DNA of 64,000 nt, from contig OY855911.1 of the NCBI GenBank assembly GCA_963693305.1, forward strand, positions 27,608,939 to 27,672,938, in the 5' to 3' direction. Made by a program: the position numbers and the translations under genes. The DNA comes from Meandrina meandrites (lineage: Eukaryota; Cnidaria; Anthozoa; Scleractinia; Meandrinidae). The notes under the pieces are model-generated. The model saw nothing but the letters and a program-made list of their open reading frames with translations, searched no databases and was not told the DNA's origin. Shown here piece after piece: positions 1-11,320 of this stretch. The stretch's first letter is position 1. The number at the start of each line of letters is the position of its first letter.

Positions 1-650
1 TTGGAAACTCGATGAAGACGCCTTGGATATCCCCTGAAGGATAGACGCTGTCTCTTTGACTCTCTTTGCCCTGAGAGGGTCCCCCACCAGACCAAGCATC
101 AGTCGTTGAAGATGAGTGCGGGTTGCCTGATCTTAACTTCAAGCGTCGAAGCATATTCATGCTTATATGCCTCCATTCTAGCTAGGCGCACAAGAGTTTA
201 CAGGCGCTCAATAGCCTCGAAACGGTTGAAAAGAGATGGTGATCTATTGAGATGCCTTCTAAGGGCCGCCGGCCCATAAGTGCAACTCTTGGCAGCTTTT
301 TCTTTCTCCAGAAGCCTAATATTAGCTCCTATCTCTTAATACGGACGTCTAGCTGCATAAGGAAAAACGAAAAGGGGGGGGGGGGGGGGGGGGGGGGGCT
401 GGAGTGTACATAGAATGTAAAGCCTGACATACACACTGCAGCTCAAATAACCATAAATTGCATGCTATACCGCACAAAAAATACCAACAGGCGCCAAAAT
501 TATCAGCCAAACAGGCGTAACAAACGATGAAAACTATGCCGCGGCTCTCCGGACCGCTGCCTAAGCATAAACAAACCTTCTAAATTATATCTCAACTCTA
601 GGCCCCTAGCTATTCAGCCGAGAGAAGCGTAATGAACGCGCTAAACTGTA
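1..650. other. No gene recognised; poly-G run
   Basis: I see no convincing coding exon on either strand. A run of 25 G occupies 374-398 and is a likely assembly-error point. Short open stretches on the minus strand near 100-240 match no family I recognise. Confidence 0.5.
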
Positions 651-1216
651 TCGCAGCTCTGCAGGCTGATGGCTATACACCAGTCTGCTGGCTCTCCAGG
701 CCATACTCAAAAAATTGCCACAGCTATCTAGGCTGCTGGCTTTCCAGGCCATACTCAGAAGAGTTAGGCAGCTCTCCAGGCTGCTGACTCTCCAGGCCAT
801 ACTCAAAACATTTTCACAGCTCTCCGGGATGTTGGCTCTCCAGGCCATACTCAAAACATTTCACAGCTCTCTTGGCTGCTGGCTCTCCAGGCCATACTCA
901 AAAAATGTTCACAACTTTCCGGGCTGTTGGCTCTCCAGGCCATACTCAAAAACTTTTCACAGCTCTCCGGGCTTCTGGTTCTCCAGGCCATACTAAAAAA
1001 TTTGACACAGCTCTCAAGGCTGTTGACTCTCCAGGCCATACTTCAAAAGTTGTCACAGCTCTCCAGGCTGCTGGCTCTCCAGGCCATACTCAAAAATTTG
1101 ACACAGTTCTCCAGGCTGCTGGCTCTCCAGGCCACACTCCAAAAATTGTCACAGCTCTCCGGGCTGTTGGCTCTCCAGGCCACACTCAAAAAATTTTCAC
1201 AGCTCTCCTGGCCATA
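651..1216. repeat. 48-bp minisatellite, about 11 units
   Basis: The core CCAGGCCATACT starts at 696, 744, 792, 840, 888, 936, 984, 1032, 1080, 1128 and 1176, an exact 48-bp spacing, with divergence between units elsewhere and a partial unit near 1208. Because 48 is a multiple of three, several frames on both strands stay open through the array and would encode 16-residue repeats such as GSPGHT. The open frames follow from the period and I do not call a gene. Confidence 0.9.
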
Positions 1217-2100
1217 CTAAACTATATTAAATTATACAACGCTCCAGTCGCTGGCCTTTCGAACGAAATAAAGAAACAAATAAATTAAATATACGCAATG
1301 AAATGGCAAAACAGGCAAAAGACCCAAACAAAGGACAAAATATGCAAAAAACGATCCCAAACGAAAGAGCGTCCCCCATGAGGGTAAAAATTGTAAAAAA
1401 TTGCGAACTAATAACACAATAAGACTAACGAGGCGGAAAATAAAACAAAAGGGAATAGCGCCGCATGCAAACAAGCCGTAAAACGGCGACAAAAAATGGA
1501 AAACCAAACAAGAAATCCGAAGCGAGCGAAAAGGTACTAACCGCCAGAAAAAAACCGCCTGCAATAGTAAGGCAGAAAATGGCGAGCAGTAAACAGCATA
1601 GAAGAAAACTCTATGCATGAAAACACGTGGTAGGCGAGCAAATAGGCAAGCGAAACGACAATAACGCGGAACCCAACCCGCGCTACCAAAACCTGAACTT
1701 TACGGAAAATTTACAAAAGAAGTGAATTTACCTCTTGTTCGACCCCTGGGGCCGAACCAACTACAGCAAGTTCAGGAGCGAGCGCAACTACCGGTGCAGT
1801 TTAGGAGCTGGGGCCGTAGAAGCTTGCGGCGAAGATGAAGCAGGTTCGGTACCGGCCATGACGTGGCGGCTGGTGGCGGTGAACTTGGAGCGAAACTTTT
1901 AACGTGACTTCACCGAACTCCGTTGAACTGACCACGAGGAGACAGAAATTGCGATATTTGAAGCGATGGCCGCAATGCATCATGCTACTAGCACGCAGGT
2001 ACAGAACGCTGGAATTTGAAGAACTTACGCCTTTCCCGCGCGACGGGCTAATTATGTATGCAGTGAGAATAGATATCCTTGCAAAATCCAAATTTTGGCT
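1217..2100. other. No gene recognised
   Basis: The stretch 1260-1700 is strongly A-rich on the + strand. The apparent 128-codon hydrophobic open frame on the minus strand (1232-1618) is explained by that skew. From 1740 to 2000 composition is more GC-rich with short open frames but no recognisable domain or splice structure. Confidence 0.5.
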
Positions 2101-2103
2101 TAT

Positions 2104-2288
2104 GCGCATGCGCCAAAGTAAAATATTGTACATTTTTAGATGAAATCTTCCTCAAAATCTTATTGCAGTGTAAGAAAATGCATTTCTGGCAAAGTTTAGA
2201 GAAATGTAGCACCGTAGCACCAAAAAATTCAATTTGACCGTTAAAAAAACGTGTTTTTTGGAGTAAATTTAGCATATTAAGGGTTAAA
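2104..2288 (-). repeat. Dispersed repeat, matches 33619-33808
   Basis: Read on the minus strand this segment matches 33619-33808 on the + strand: both run from TTAACCCTT through a CACGTTTTTAACCGTTAAA-like block to GGCGCATGCGC. A shortened remnant lies at 17352-17420. The copy at 33618 sits between TTAA tetranucleotides, so this is probably part of a TTAA-targeting non-autonomous DNA transposon. Confidence 0.6.
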
Positions 2289-2289
2289 C

Positions 2290-2786
2290 CTGTTCCAAAA
2301 CGCACCAAATGGCATTAGAGCATGTCTAGATTTTCAAAATTATCCAGGGGGAGGATTTCCCCGAACCCGACCAGAATCACCGAAACAAGCAAAAACCAAC
2401 CGGAGTGCTATCCAGGCTAACTGGAGTGTACCTTGCACTCAGGTTAGTCTAAAAATCACTCCGGTTAGCCTGAATATCGCTCAGGTTAGCCTAAAAAAGA
2501 CCCAGGTTAGCCTGTTTGCGGTTAGCTCTCAATAATGGTAATGGTTTTGCTTGCTTCGGTGATTTTGTTTCGCGTTCGGCGTTCGACATTTTGCGTTCGG
2601 CGTTCGCAAAGTTACCCCTGCCGATTTTAATACCGTCACAATCAGTGCTAACGTTTGGGTCCCCTCACCTCAAAATGCATTCCTACGGGCCTGACAGGTA
2701 TATAAATTATGCAAATTTTCACTATACACCTGTAAACTGCTACTTACTTAAAATCGATGGAAAGTAAGGCTAACAAGCTATGTATT
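2290..2786. repeat. Short imperfect GGTTAGCCT repeats, no gene
   Basis: Between 2400 and 2530 the phrase (C)AGGTTAGCCT recurs every 20-30 bp with variable spacers. Nothing else recognisable lies in this interval. Confidence 0.45.
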
Positions 2787-3090
2787 TAAGGTGGGGGTAT
2801 ACCCGATTTTGAGTGAAATTTTAAGAGGTTTAAGGAAGGGATAGAAGAAAGAAAATTATTTTTGAAACACCAACAGACAGTTGACCCACACGCAAGAGCA
2901 CCCCAGATTGTCAGGGGACTGTTTGGGTGTCCATATACTAATTTTTAACTTCAAATTCTAATTTTAAAATCCCATTAAATCTTTAATATTTCTTATTTCT
3001 CCAAATTTTAAGAAAAACTATCTCTTTCCAAACATCCCCCAAAATCACCAAAAAATTCACAAAACACCGCTTAACATAGCTTTGTGAAAT
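2787..3090 (+). repeat. Dispersed repeat, inverted partner at 26107-26420
   Basis: This segment runs from AAGGTGGGGGTA to CTTAACATAGCTTTG. Its reverse complement is found at 26107-26420 with clear similarity over about 300 bp, including the stretch reading AACAGTCCCCTGACAA. It has no coding content and is most likely a transposon-derived repeat. Confidence 0.7.
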
Positions 3091-3489
3091 GAGCATAGAG
3101 CTTCTGGATTACTTGAAACGCAGACGAGATATTCGCATTAAACCAAGTTCAGCGGTGGAAAAACAAGCTTCAGGTGTCGGTACCCCCGCACCGGTAACAC
3201 TGTTTTTAATTAATTCAGTAGCAAATTGTGCCTGAAGCAGATCTAATTTAAAAAAAAAACAATCGTGCATAGGGCTGCAGGCAAAAAAAAAAAATTCTTG
3301 CAGATCAATGGGCCAAAAAAAAAAAAATTCTTGCAAGCCAAATATCCCCCTCCCCGCCCCCGACCGGAAGTCCGCGAATCGCGGACTTTCCCATCGGGCT
3401 TGGCGAGAGTCCGCGTGTTTGATGCTGACCAAAAGAAAAGCGGGCTCTCGGGACGAGATTGATTATTCACCCTGAATAAATCTGCAAGA

Positions 3490-3690
3490 AAGACTCTCTC
3501 TCATCCACGCAACAAGTTGATCAGTTAATTGCCGCGGCAGAATGGTGAAATAGATAAAAGCTACTAGCTGTCTGGACTATCTGCCGGAACAAAAAAGATC
3601 TGCACGAGAATTTGAAATCGAACACAGGAATCCGGACAGAACCAGCAGTAACTGAAATTAAAGGTTAGTGGCCAGTTCATATTGAAGACT
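3490..3690 (+). repeat. Dispersed repeat, direct partner at 24540-24730
   Basis: The two segments share long near-identical blocks, for example the run from AAATAGATAAAAGCTACTAG through CTGTCTGGACTATCT, and a common end AACTGAAATTAAAGGTT. They have no coding capacity and may be two copies of an unnamed repeat. Confidence 0.65.
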
Positions 3691-4079
3691 TCAAACAAGC
3701 TCAAGTACAAATTTTTACTTTTAATAGTGACTACCTTTAGGCTGGTTTTCACAAGCGACAGCGTCGAAGTCGGAGCGCTTGCAACCTGGTGAAAACCAAC
3801 AGTTCGAGTCGTAAGCGGAGTCATAAGCTCGACGGAATCGGAGTCGGAAGAATCAGTTTCCATTTTCTTCCGATTCCAGTTATAAATTTAATAGCCTGCG
3901 TCGCAGACAGCCTAAGCCGCCGAAGATTATATGACATGTTCGGCTGCAACGCAGGCTACTTATTGCTTATGACTCCGTCGTTTATCATTCAGTGAAAGTC
4001 GCAAGCTGAAGCGGTAGAACAAACTAATCACAATGCTTTTTCTCACGCGCTATCTGCTTGCAATTTCGACAATTTATTA

Positions 4080-4302
4080 GGCCTGGTTCACACTAGCGAC
4101 ATAACGACATAACGACATGGACATAACGACATAAAGAAAAGTTCAGTTCTTTCCTTATGTCGTTATGCTTATGTCATTATGTTCCTACTATGTCGTTATG
4201 TTATGTTGTTCACACTGGTGACATAAAACATCAACATAAGGTGTTTTTTGCATTTGCGTGACCTTGCCGTTATGTCGTTATGTCGCTAGTGTGAACCAGG
4301 CT
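4080..4302. mobile_element. MITE, PIF/Harbinger-like
   Basis: Imperfect inverted ends of about 34 bp, starting GGCCTGGTTCACACTAGCGA and ending with its complement, flank a non-coding core rich in ACATAACG/CGTTATGT words. A TTA trinucleotide lies on each side (4077-4079 and 4303-4305). A TTA target duplication and GG-initial termini fit PIF/Harbinger derivatives; assignment rests only on those features. Confidence 0.7.
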
Positions 4303-4321
4303 TTAGTTTTCATTCTGAGGT

Positions 4322-4861
4322 TGTAACGAACGCCTTTTATAGCGTGACTCACATTGTTATGATATGCCGAGTAAATGGGTCTTTGTATTCAAGTACTTGT
4401 ATATACCTCTTTAGCCACAAGCGAACGGTATTAGTTTTCATTCGGTCCACGAGACACGCACATCATCGGAGTTGAAAGAAAGATCGACTGAGAGTAGGAT
4501 CGTTATAAAACCGAATATAAGAGCGGGGAAAGAGGTATGTTTTCATAATTGTTGTTTTAATGTTTAGGATCGTGAAATGAGTTACATTTAAAGCAGATTT
4601 ATTACTTTCATAGAAATTCGTGTTGTCTAAAATTGTCATTCTGCACGCCCTTCGTGCTTGAGTAAAGATCGTTTTAATTAAGCTTAGATTTACTAGTAAT
4701 AGCCTTCATTTCGATTATTGTATTTCAGTTTTTACGAAATTTCCAGTTAATAAAGAAAGCAGAATAGAAAGATGCTTGGAGTTTCCGTGATATAAAACAT
4801 TTCTCCGTTGCGTGCGTTGGTTATTAAAAGAACAGATCGATATCAGCGTTCGCCCGTTACA
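4322..4861 (+). repeat. 5' LTR of BEL/Pao element
   Basis: This 540-bp LTR appears identical to the 3' LTR by eye. It contains AATAAA near 4750 as a candidate polyadenylation signal and a TATAAAAC motif near 4793. Identical LTRs imply recent insertion. Confidence 0.93.
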
Positions 4862-4924
4862 GTAAAAACTCTCCCGAAAGAAACTGTTCGATCCATCTAA
4901 AGAAGAACATAACAGTAAAGAAAG

Positions 4925-7900
4925 ATGTCCGACTTTGACGATTCGTCGAGCTCTCGGACTGGCAGAATTAAGAAACTGACCGAAAAGGGAAAACATTATC
5001 AATTGCAAATATTAGAAGATGAAAGACTTTCCGCTCAGCGATCGTGGAGAAAGCAATTGAATAAACTGTCAAATCTGATAGCGGATTCGACGAATGTAGA
5101 TCTCCTGAAGAGCGAAAGAACATTTTTGGAAACAAAAATGGAAATTCTAAACGCGGCAAGCGAGAAATTGTACGATTCGTTGGAGGATAATTTCGACGCA
5201 AAAAAGGAATTACTCATGAAATGCGAGACCCTGGAATGCGAACATTCCAACACGCTAAGAAGAGTAAACGAAAGAATTTCCGAAATAAAACACGAAATCG
5301 GGTCTTACTCATCCAAGCGTTCTGGCCGAGATTCTCAAGGCAAAAAATCAAACGGATCATCAGCCGCTACCTCGCTACTAAAAAGGACAGCTATTGCCAC
5401 AAGCGTCGCGAGATTGAAAACCGAACTGAAATTTGCCGATGTCGAGGCACGAAAAACATCCGCCCTAAAGGAATACGAAGACGAACTGAAAAAATTTCAG
5501 CTCGAAAAGGAATTGGCACTCGCAAAGGCTGAGATGGAGGCCGTAATCAAAACGGAAGACGAAGAAAGCGAAAACTTCGTTGAGGATAAAAATTTACCGA
5601 AGGAAATCGACAAAGATTACGTTCTCCAAAATTACCTGAAAACACAGGCGTCGTCTGTGACAACCGGAAGTAATTCGACTATTGAAACGAACGTGGAATC
5701 AATGGAACGACCTCGCGAAGAATTGCCCAGCGAGAAAGAAATTCCTTTGGTTAAGGACGATCCTGGAGCTACACCCTTGAAAGCCAATCCCGCTGACGAG
5801 ATAACTATCTTTCAAAACCGTAAGCCGGTGATCGATACTCCCAAGTCACTTAATCCGTTCGCGCCCGAGACCGAAGCCAATCCGCAAAGCTACCAGCCAT
5901 CCGTGGAAGATCCGCTTACTAGATTAGCAGATGTTCTGTGTAAACGACGATTACAGGACACTCTTCCTCTCCCTGAACCAGAAGTCTTTAGTGGAGACTT
6001 TCTTCAGTATCCCGTATGGCTAAAATCTTTCGAGACCATTATAGAAGGGCAAACAAAGGAGGTGTCTCAAAGATTGTACTATCTCGGGAGGTACGCGACA
6101 GGTGAACCGAAGGAAGCGATCAGTGGCCTTACATACATACATACATACATACTTTATTGTATAGCTCCCCCTTGGGGGCTCTTCCGCCATACAGAAATTA
6201 AAAAGATAAAAGATTAAAATATTTACAATAAAGAAGAAGAAGAAAAAAAAAAAGAAATCGGAAAAGGGGGGAAGGTTGAAATAATATTCAAAATAAAAAC
6301 TATGTACATTACATTTATAAAAGATTATTTACAAATTTAAAATATGTTTAAAAATTCTCTTTTTAAAAAGGTTCAAGTCATCTGTCTCTCTTATGTTCTT
6401 GGGCAAGTCATTAAATATCTTGGGCCCACGGTAGGCAAAAGATCTCTGTCCTGTTTTTAGTCTACACTTCGGCAACTCAAGATTGTTTTTTTGCCTGGTG
6501 TTACGTTGGTGTATGATTGACCGTCGCTGAAATCGAAGATAGCTTGGAGTGAAATTATTTAAACATTTCTTGACCATTACTAGGTCGTTAAAAAGCAGTT
6601 TATCTTTAACGCTAAGCCATTTAAGAGATTTGAGGGCTCCTGAGATATGATCGAACTTCCTCAAGCCGGTTACGATCCTGCAAGCATAATTCTGAACTGA
6701 CTGGAGTTTTCCCACATTCTCTTTGCTAGTGTTACTCCAAACCGTCGAACAATAGAACAACTTGCTAAAGACAAAGGCATTTATGAGAAAGATTAGGGTT
6801 TTCTGGTCCAAAAGGTGCTTTATCCTATTGACTCTAGTTAGTTTATGGATGCAGTCGGAAGCGGTTATAGTGACATGCTCATTATAATTCAGATGGGAGT
6901 CAATATGCACTCCTAAATCCTTTGCAACAGTTACTGTCTTGATTTCTGTTCCTAGTAATGTCGCGGATGGTAGAGTGCCAGGTAAAGTCCTCATGAGTAA
7001 AGTCCTCATGAGAGTGCCAGGTAAAGTCCTTCTGCTATTGGATAGCGCAGACGCATACAAGCAGGCAAAGAAAATCCTATCAGACCGATTCGGTAATCCC
7101 TTCGTTGTCGCAGATGCCTACAGAAGGAGAATAAACGAATGGCCCAAGATTCTCCCGAACGATGGAGCGAGCCTGCGCAAGTTTTCCGATTTCCTAATCC
7201 ACTGCCAGACAGCAACGAAAACGATCAAATACCTAAAGGTCCTAGACGATCCGGACGAGAACCAAAGAATGGTCCGCAAACTCCCTCGCTACCTCATCGA
7301 TCGTTGGAGTCGCGAAGTGGACCGCTGGCTTAATAAGGACGAAGAAGATCAACATCACGGTGAAGGATCCGTGCTTAGCTATCCTCCCTTCTCCGCCTTC
7401 TGTCGTTTCCTTCAAAGGGAGTCAAGAATTGCCTGTAATCCTGTAACAACAGTCAGACCTCAGAAAGAAGAAGTTGTTAAGGAAGATCCAGACAAGGGAC
7501 GGAAGTCGAATGGCTTCAGTAGAAGAAAACCACCCAAGTTCAACGCTCTTGCAACTGACTCACACGAAGTAGCAGATAGCAATGCTGGCAACAACAGAAA
7601 AGAAAAGAAGACGGAAGCTACTCCTTGTTCTCTGTGTAAGGCACCTCATGACTTGGACGTATGTAAGCAGTTCCTAAAGAAGACTATGGCTGAAAGAATA
7701 GAGGTCATAAAGGCGAATGCACTTTGTCTAGGCTGTCTGAAGTGGGGACACATGAAACGAAGTTGCCGAAAAAGATTAGTGTGCAAAACCTGTAATGGCT
7801 TCCATCCGACCTCACTTCACATTTTCACAGCTCCCAGTGAAAACGAACAAGGCAGCGGTTCCCAAGATAGACCAGAAGCCACCTCGCATCGTGTTAACCT

Positions 7901-8175
7901 CTCCGATGTGAGGACCGCTGACTCCTCCTGTATGCATTCCTTAATTGTTCCCGTATGGATACATCACAGAAACAACCCCAACGGAAAGTTGCTTACCTAC
8001 GCCCTTTTAGACGAGCAATCTGACGCTTGCTTCGTGAAAGAAGATCTTGTCCGAAGATTAGACGTGAATGGACCGGAAGTTGAACTGAAGTTATCAACAG
8101 TCCTAGCAGAGAGGGTGATTAAGAGCCGAAGAATCGAAGGCCTAGTCGTACGAGGCTACAATGAAGTTGGGGAAT
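4925..8175 (+). pseudogene. BEL/Pao gag-protease, interrupted
   Basis: The reading frame starts at 4925 and runs to 6130 with a coiled-coil-rich N-terminal region (residues about 1-230), an acidic linker, and the start of a DUF1759-type Gag domain (PLPEPEVFSGDF, about residue 345 on). Coding sequence resumes at 7028 in a different frame, after the L2/CR1-like insertion of 6131-7027. Downstream are zinc-knuckle motifs (7620-7830, including CLGCLKWGHMKRSC) and a retroviral-type aspartic protease region with the BEL-style ALLDEQSD motif near 8010. The frame degenerates after about 8172, where the linker to the reverse transcriptase is missing. Confidence 0.85.
6131..7027 (-). mobile_element. 5'-truncated L2/CR1-type LINE, C-terminal RT end
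   Basis: On the minus strand about 230 codons match the C-terminal end of L2/CR1-clade reverse transcriptases, with the phrases KDLGVHIDSHLNYNEHV, FYCSTVWSN and LQSVQNYACRIVTGL. A 3' untranslated part follows and the element ends in a TATG microsatellite (6131-6155), as in L2/CR1-type LINEs. It sits inside BEL/Pao gag with CCTT on both sides (6127-6130 and 7028-7031). The 5' end carries a local scramble of repeated AGTGCCAGGTAAAGTCC and TAAAGTCCTCATGAG words (6970-7030). Confidence 0.85.
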
Positions 8176-8185
8176 CGTTGGCGCC

Positions 8186-11100
8186 GTGGGATCGTCGAAG
8201 CAAGAGGATGCGGAAACTGACTTTTCGTGCAATCGTATCGTTGCCCGTGAAGTTCACGAAATGTCAAATAGAAAGACGTGCTATTTCGCATTCAAGACAC
8301 AAGTAAAGGAAATGTTCAGCCCTAGCGATGTCTCCAAAATGTTCACGCTCGACTTCAGCGAACGACAAGCTGACGAAAAACCTCTGTCCGTTGAAGACCG
8401 ACGATTTTTAAAGATAGTGCGCGAAGGAATCCATCAGCTAGAGGACGATCACTATGAAATGCCTCTGCCTTTGAAAAGCGAAATCGTGGAGCTACCGAAC
8501 AGCAAGGAACTGGCCCTAAATCGTCTGACGAGACTGAATAGCGATGACCAGTTCCGAAAGGATTACTGCAGCTTCATGGAGGACATCATAGCCAGTGGTT
8601 ATGCAGAAAGAGTCCCGCTTGATGAAGCATCAACAAAGAGCAAGCAAGTATGGTACATTCCCCATCACGGAGTGTACCACAAGAAGAAACCAGGAAAGAT
8701 CAGAGTCGTGTTCGACTGCAGTGCCGTATGTGAAGGACAATCCCTAAACCAGCAGCTACTTCAGGGGCCAGATCTGACGAACAACCTCACCGGAGTTCTC
8801 TGTAGATTTCGAGAAGAGCGGATCGCCTTTATGTGCGACATTCAAGCAATGTTCCACCAAGTCAAGGTTGATGTACAACATCGTAATTTCCTGAGGTTCC
8901 TGTGGTGGGACAATCCAGACCTGAAGGGAGATCCTGTAGAATTCCGTATGACCGTCCATCTGTTCGGCGCCACCTCATCACCTGGCTGTGCCAACTTCGC
9001 CCTTAAAACCACTGCAGACCAGTATGAGGAAACCTGCGGAAGCGAGGCAGCAGATTTCGTGAGGAGAAATTTCTACGTGGATGACGGACTAACATCAGTA
9101 CAGTCTGTGGAGCAGGCCATAGAATTGATCGAGAATACCAAGTCCCTATGTCATAAGGGCGGCTTTCGACTCCACAAGTTCACTTCGAACAGCAAAGAGG
9201 TCATGAGCGCCGTTCCTCAAGAAGATCGAGCGTCAGACACGAAGGATCGCCGCCTCGTCAGTAACGACACCGCCATAGAACGTGCTCTGGGTGTTCACTG
9301 GTGCATAGAATCCGACACACTCCAATTCAGAATTGTCATGCAGGATAAACCCTTGTCGAGAAGAGGAATTCTCTCAACAGTCAGTTCAGTATTTGACCCC
9401 CTCGGCTTGGTTGCTCCATTCATTTTGACAGGCAAACGAATTCTGCAGGAACTGTGCCGCGACGGCGTTGGCTGGGACGACGAAATTCCCGACGAGTTAA
9501 GACCTCAGTGGGAAAAGTGGAGAGCTGAACTCCCTGCATTGGAAAGACTCAGGATTGCAAGATGTCACAAACCACAAGAATTTGACGAAATTAAGAACGC
9601 ACAGCTGCATCACTTTTCAGATGCCAGTCAGAACGGCTATGGACAGTGTTCCTATCTTCGATTGGTTGATGTCAAGGACCGTGTCCACTGTTCTCTAGTC
9701 ATGGGGAAATCACGCGTCACGCCCCTAAAGCCGATAACAATACCTAGACTAGAACTGACTGCCGCACTCGTCTCATCCAAGATAAGTTGCATGTTGCGGA
9801 AGGAGTTGGAGTACGAGCCAATGAAGGAGTTCTTCTGGACTGATAGCAAGACGGTGCTGGGATACATTAACAACGACTCCAGAAGGTTCCATATATTTGT
9901 CGGCAATCGTGTTCAAGAAATACGCGAGAAGACGTCTCCAAACCAGTGGCACTACGTAGGAACGAAATCCAACCCCGCAGATATCGCCTCTAGAGGTGCT
10001 GGAGCCCAAGAGCTGATCGACAACCCCCTGTGGTGGAACGGACCAGAATTCCTATGGAGCTCACTGGAAGACTGGAATTTTGTGGATGAAATTCCTTCAA
10101 TTCCCCCCGATGACCCCGAAGTCAAGATTTACGTGAGAGCAACCCAGATCGAAGAACCGAAGCCGTCATCTATTCTAGAGCGATTGACATATTTCTCCAG
10201 CTGGCATCGAGCAAGAAGAGCAGTCGCTGTCTGTCTCCGGCTTCAACGAAGATTCCGAAGAGTCGACGCAAATGTATCCCAAGACGACAGAAAGAATGTT
10301 AAGAAACGAGAAGAAGGGATAGCTAGCTACAAGCCAGTTGACGTGCAAGAGCTACGACGCGCAGAACTTCACATTATCAAGATTGTACAGCACGAAGCCT
10401 TCCCAGATGAAATGCAAAGGCTCGAAGAAGTCAAGGGCTCTACGCACACCAGACAAGACCAGATGAAGGCGATGAGAAAGTCAAGCTCGATCTGCAAACT
10501 AGACCCCTTTCTAGACGAGGATGGCATATTACGAGTTGGTGGTCGCCTTAGAGAATCCAGCATCCCGTACGACATGAAGCACCCTATCATTTTACCGAAG
10601 AAAGGGCATATAACGAATCTGCTCCTATGTCACTGTCACCAGTCAGTGAAACATCAGGGGCGTGGCATAACTCAGAACGAAATCAGGTCAAGCGGCTACT
10701 GGATAGTTGGCGGAAGTTCTGTGGTGTCCAATCACATTTCTAGATGTGTGTCTTGCAGAAAGCTAAGAGGAAGTCCACAAGAACAAAAGATGGCAAATTT
10801 GCCAGACGACCGCCTAGAACCCGCTCCGCCCTTTACCTTCTGTGCCGTAGATTACTTCGGGCCCTGGTACGTCAAAGAAGGCCGCCGTGAAGTGAAGCGT
10901 TATGGGGTGCTGTTCACATGTCTAGCATCCAGAGCTGTCCACCTCGAAGTCGCGAGCAGTTTGTCCACTGACTCGTTTCTCAGTGCCTATCGTCGTTTTG
11001 TAGGACGTCGCGGCCCAGTACGACAGTTGCGATCCGATCAAGGCACAAATTTTGTCGGTGCTAAGAATGAGCTGCAACAGGCGTTGTCAACAATGGAACA

Positions 11101-11320
11101 TGAAAAGATACGGCAAGAACTAGTAAAACGCAACTGTGATTGGATAGATTTTAAGATGAATGTCCCAGAAGCAAGCCACATGGGTGGGTCCTGGGAACGT
11201 CAGATCCGTACCGTCAGAAATGTGTTGGCTTCGCTTCTCACACAGCACGCTGCTCAGCTCGATGAAGAAACCCTCAGAACCTTCATGGTAGAGGCCGAAG
11301 CTATCATTAATTGTCATTAA
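8186..11320 (+). CDS. pol: BEL/Pao reverse transcriptase-RNase H-integrase
   Basis: This 1044-codon open frame encodes the polymerase half of the BEL/Pao polyprotein. The first 30 or so codons are a junction left by a deletion. The reverse transcriptase has MCDIQAMFHQV (first catalytic Asp, near 8835) and FYVDDGL (catalytic pair, near 9075). An RNase H/peptidase-A17-type region follows, with HHFSDASQNGYG near 9615. The integrase has an HH-CC zinc site (HCHQ...SCRKL, 10630-10765) and a DD-E core: VDYFG near 10850, SDQGTNF near 11035, and a Glu in the MNVPEASHMGG context near 11170. The frame ends prematurely at 11320, with the last domain in another frame. It acts in cytoplasmic reverse transcription and nuclear insertion of the element, but this copy alone is unlikely to be functional. 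Confidence 0.92.
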   Translation: MGSSKQEDAETDFSCNRIVAREVHEMSNRKTCYFAFKTQVKEMFSPSDVSKMFTLDFSERQADEKPLSVEDRRFLKIVREGIHQLEDDHYEMPLPLKSEIVELPNSKELALNRLTRLNSDDQFRKDYCSFMEDIIASGYAERVPLDEASTKSKQVWYIPHHGVYHKKKPGKIRVVFDCSAVCEGQSLNQQLLQGPDLTNNLTGVLCRFREERIAFMCDIQAMFHQVKVDVQHRNFLRFLWWDNPDLKGDPVEFRMTVHLFGATSSPGCANFALKTTADQYEETCGSEAADFVRRNFYVDDGLTSVQSVEQAIELIENTKSLCHKGGFRLHKFTSNSKEVMSAVPQEDRASDTKDRRLVSNDTAIERALGVHWCIESDTLQFRIVMQDKPLSRRGILSTVSSVFDPLGLVAPFILTGKRILQELCRDGVGWDDEIPDELRPQWEKWRAELPALERLRIARCHKPQEFDEIKNAQLHHFSDASQNGYGQCSYLRLVDVKDRVHCSLVMGKSRVTPLKPITIPRLELTAALVSSKISCMLRKELEYEPMKEFFWTDSKTVLGYINNDSRRFHIFVGNRVQEIREKTSPNQWHYVGTKSNPADIASRGAGAQELIDNPLWWNGPEFLWSSLEDWNFVDEIPSIPPDDPEVKIYVRATQIEEPKPSSILERLTYFSSWHRARRAVAVCLRLQRRFRRVDANVSQDDRKNVKKREEGIASYKPVDVQELRRAELHIIKIVQHEAFPDEMQRLEEVKGSTHTRQDQMKAMRKSSSICKLDPFLDEDGILRVGGRLRESSIPYDMKHPIILPKKGHITNLLLCHCHQSVKHQGRGITQNEIRSSGYWIVGGSSVVSNHISRCVSCRKLRGSPQEQKMANLPDDRLEPAPPFTFCAVDYFGPWYVKEGRREVKRYGVLFTCLASRAVHLEVASSLSTDSFLSAYRRFVGRRGPVRQLRSDQGTNFVGAKNELQQALSTMEHEKIRQELVKRNCDWIDFKMNVPEASHMGGSWERQIRTVRNVLASLLTQHAAQLDEETLRTFMVEAEAIINCH

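Noticed and set aside
651..1216. CRISPR-like regular spacing
   Set aside because: The array is a head-to-tail minisatellite with related, not unique, spacers, in a eukaryotic setting and without cas genes.
606..1288. Open frames on both strands coding GSPGHT-like or SMAWRA-like repeats
   Set aside because: They are produced by the 48-bp period, which keeps several frames open at once. No splice sites or flanking coding sequence were seen.
1232..1618. 128-codon hydrophobic minus-strand open frame
   Set aside because: It is opposite an A-rich tract, which yields Phe/Leu codons by composition. No gene context.
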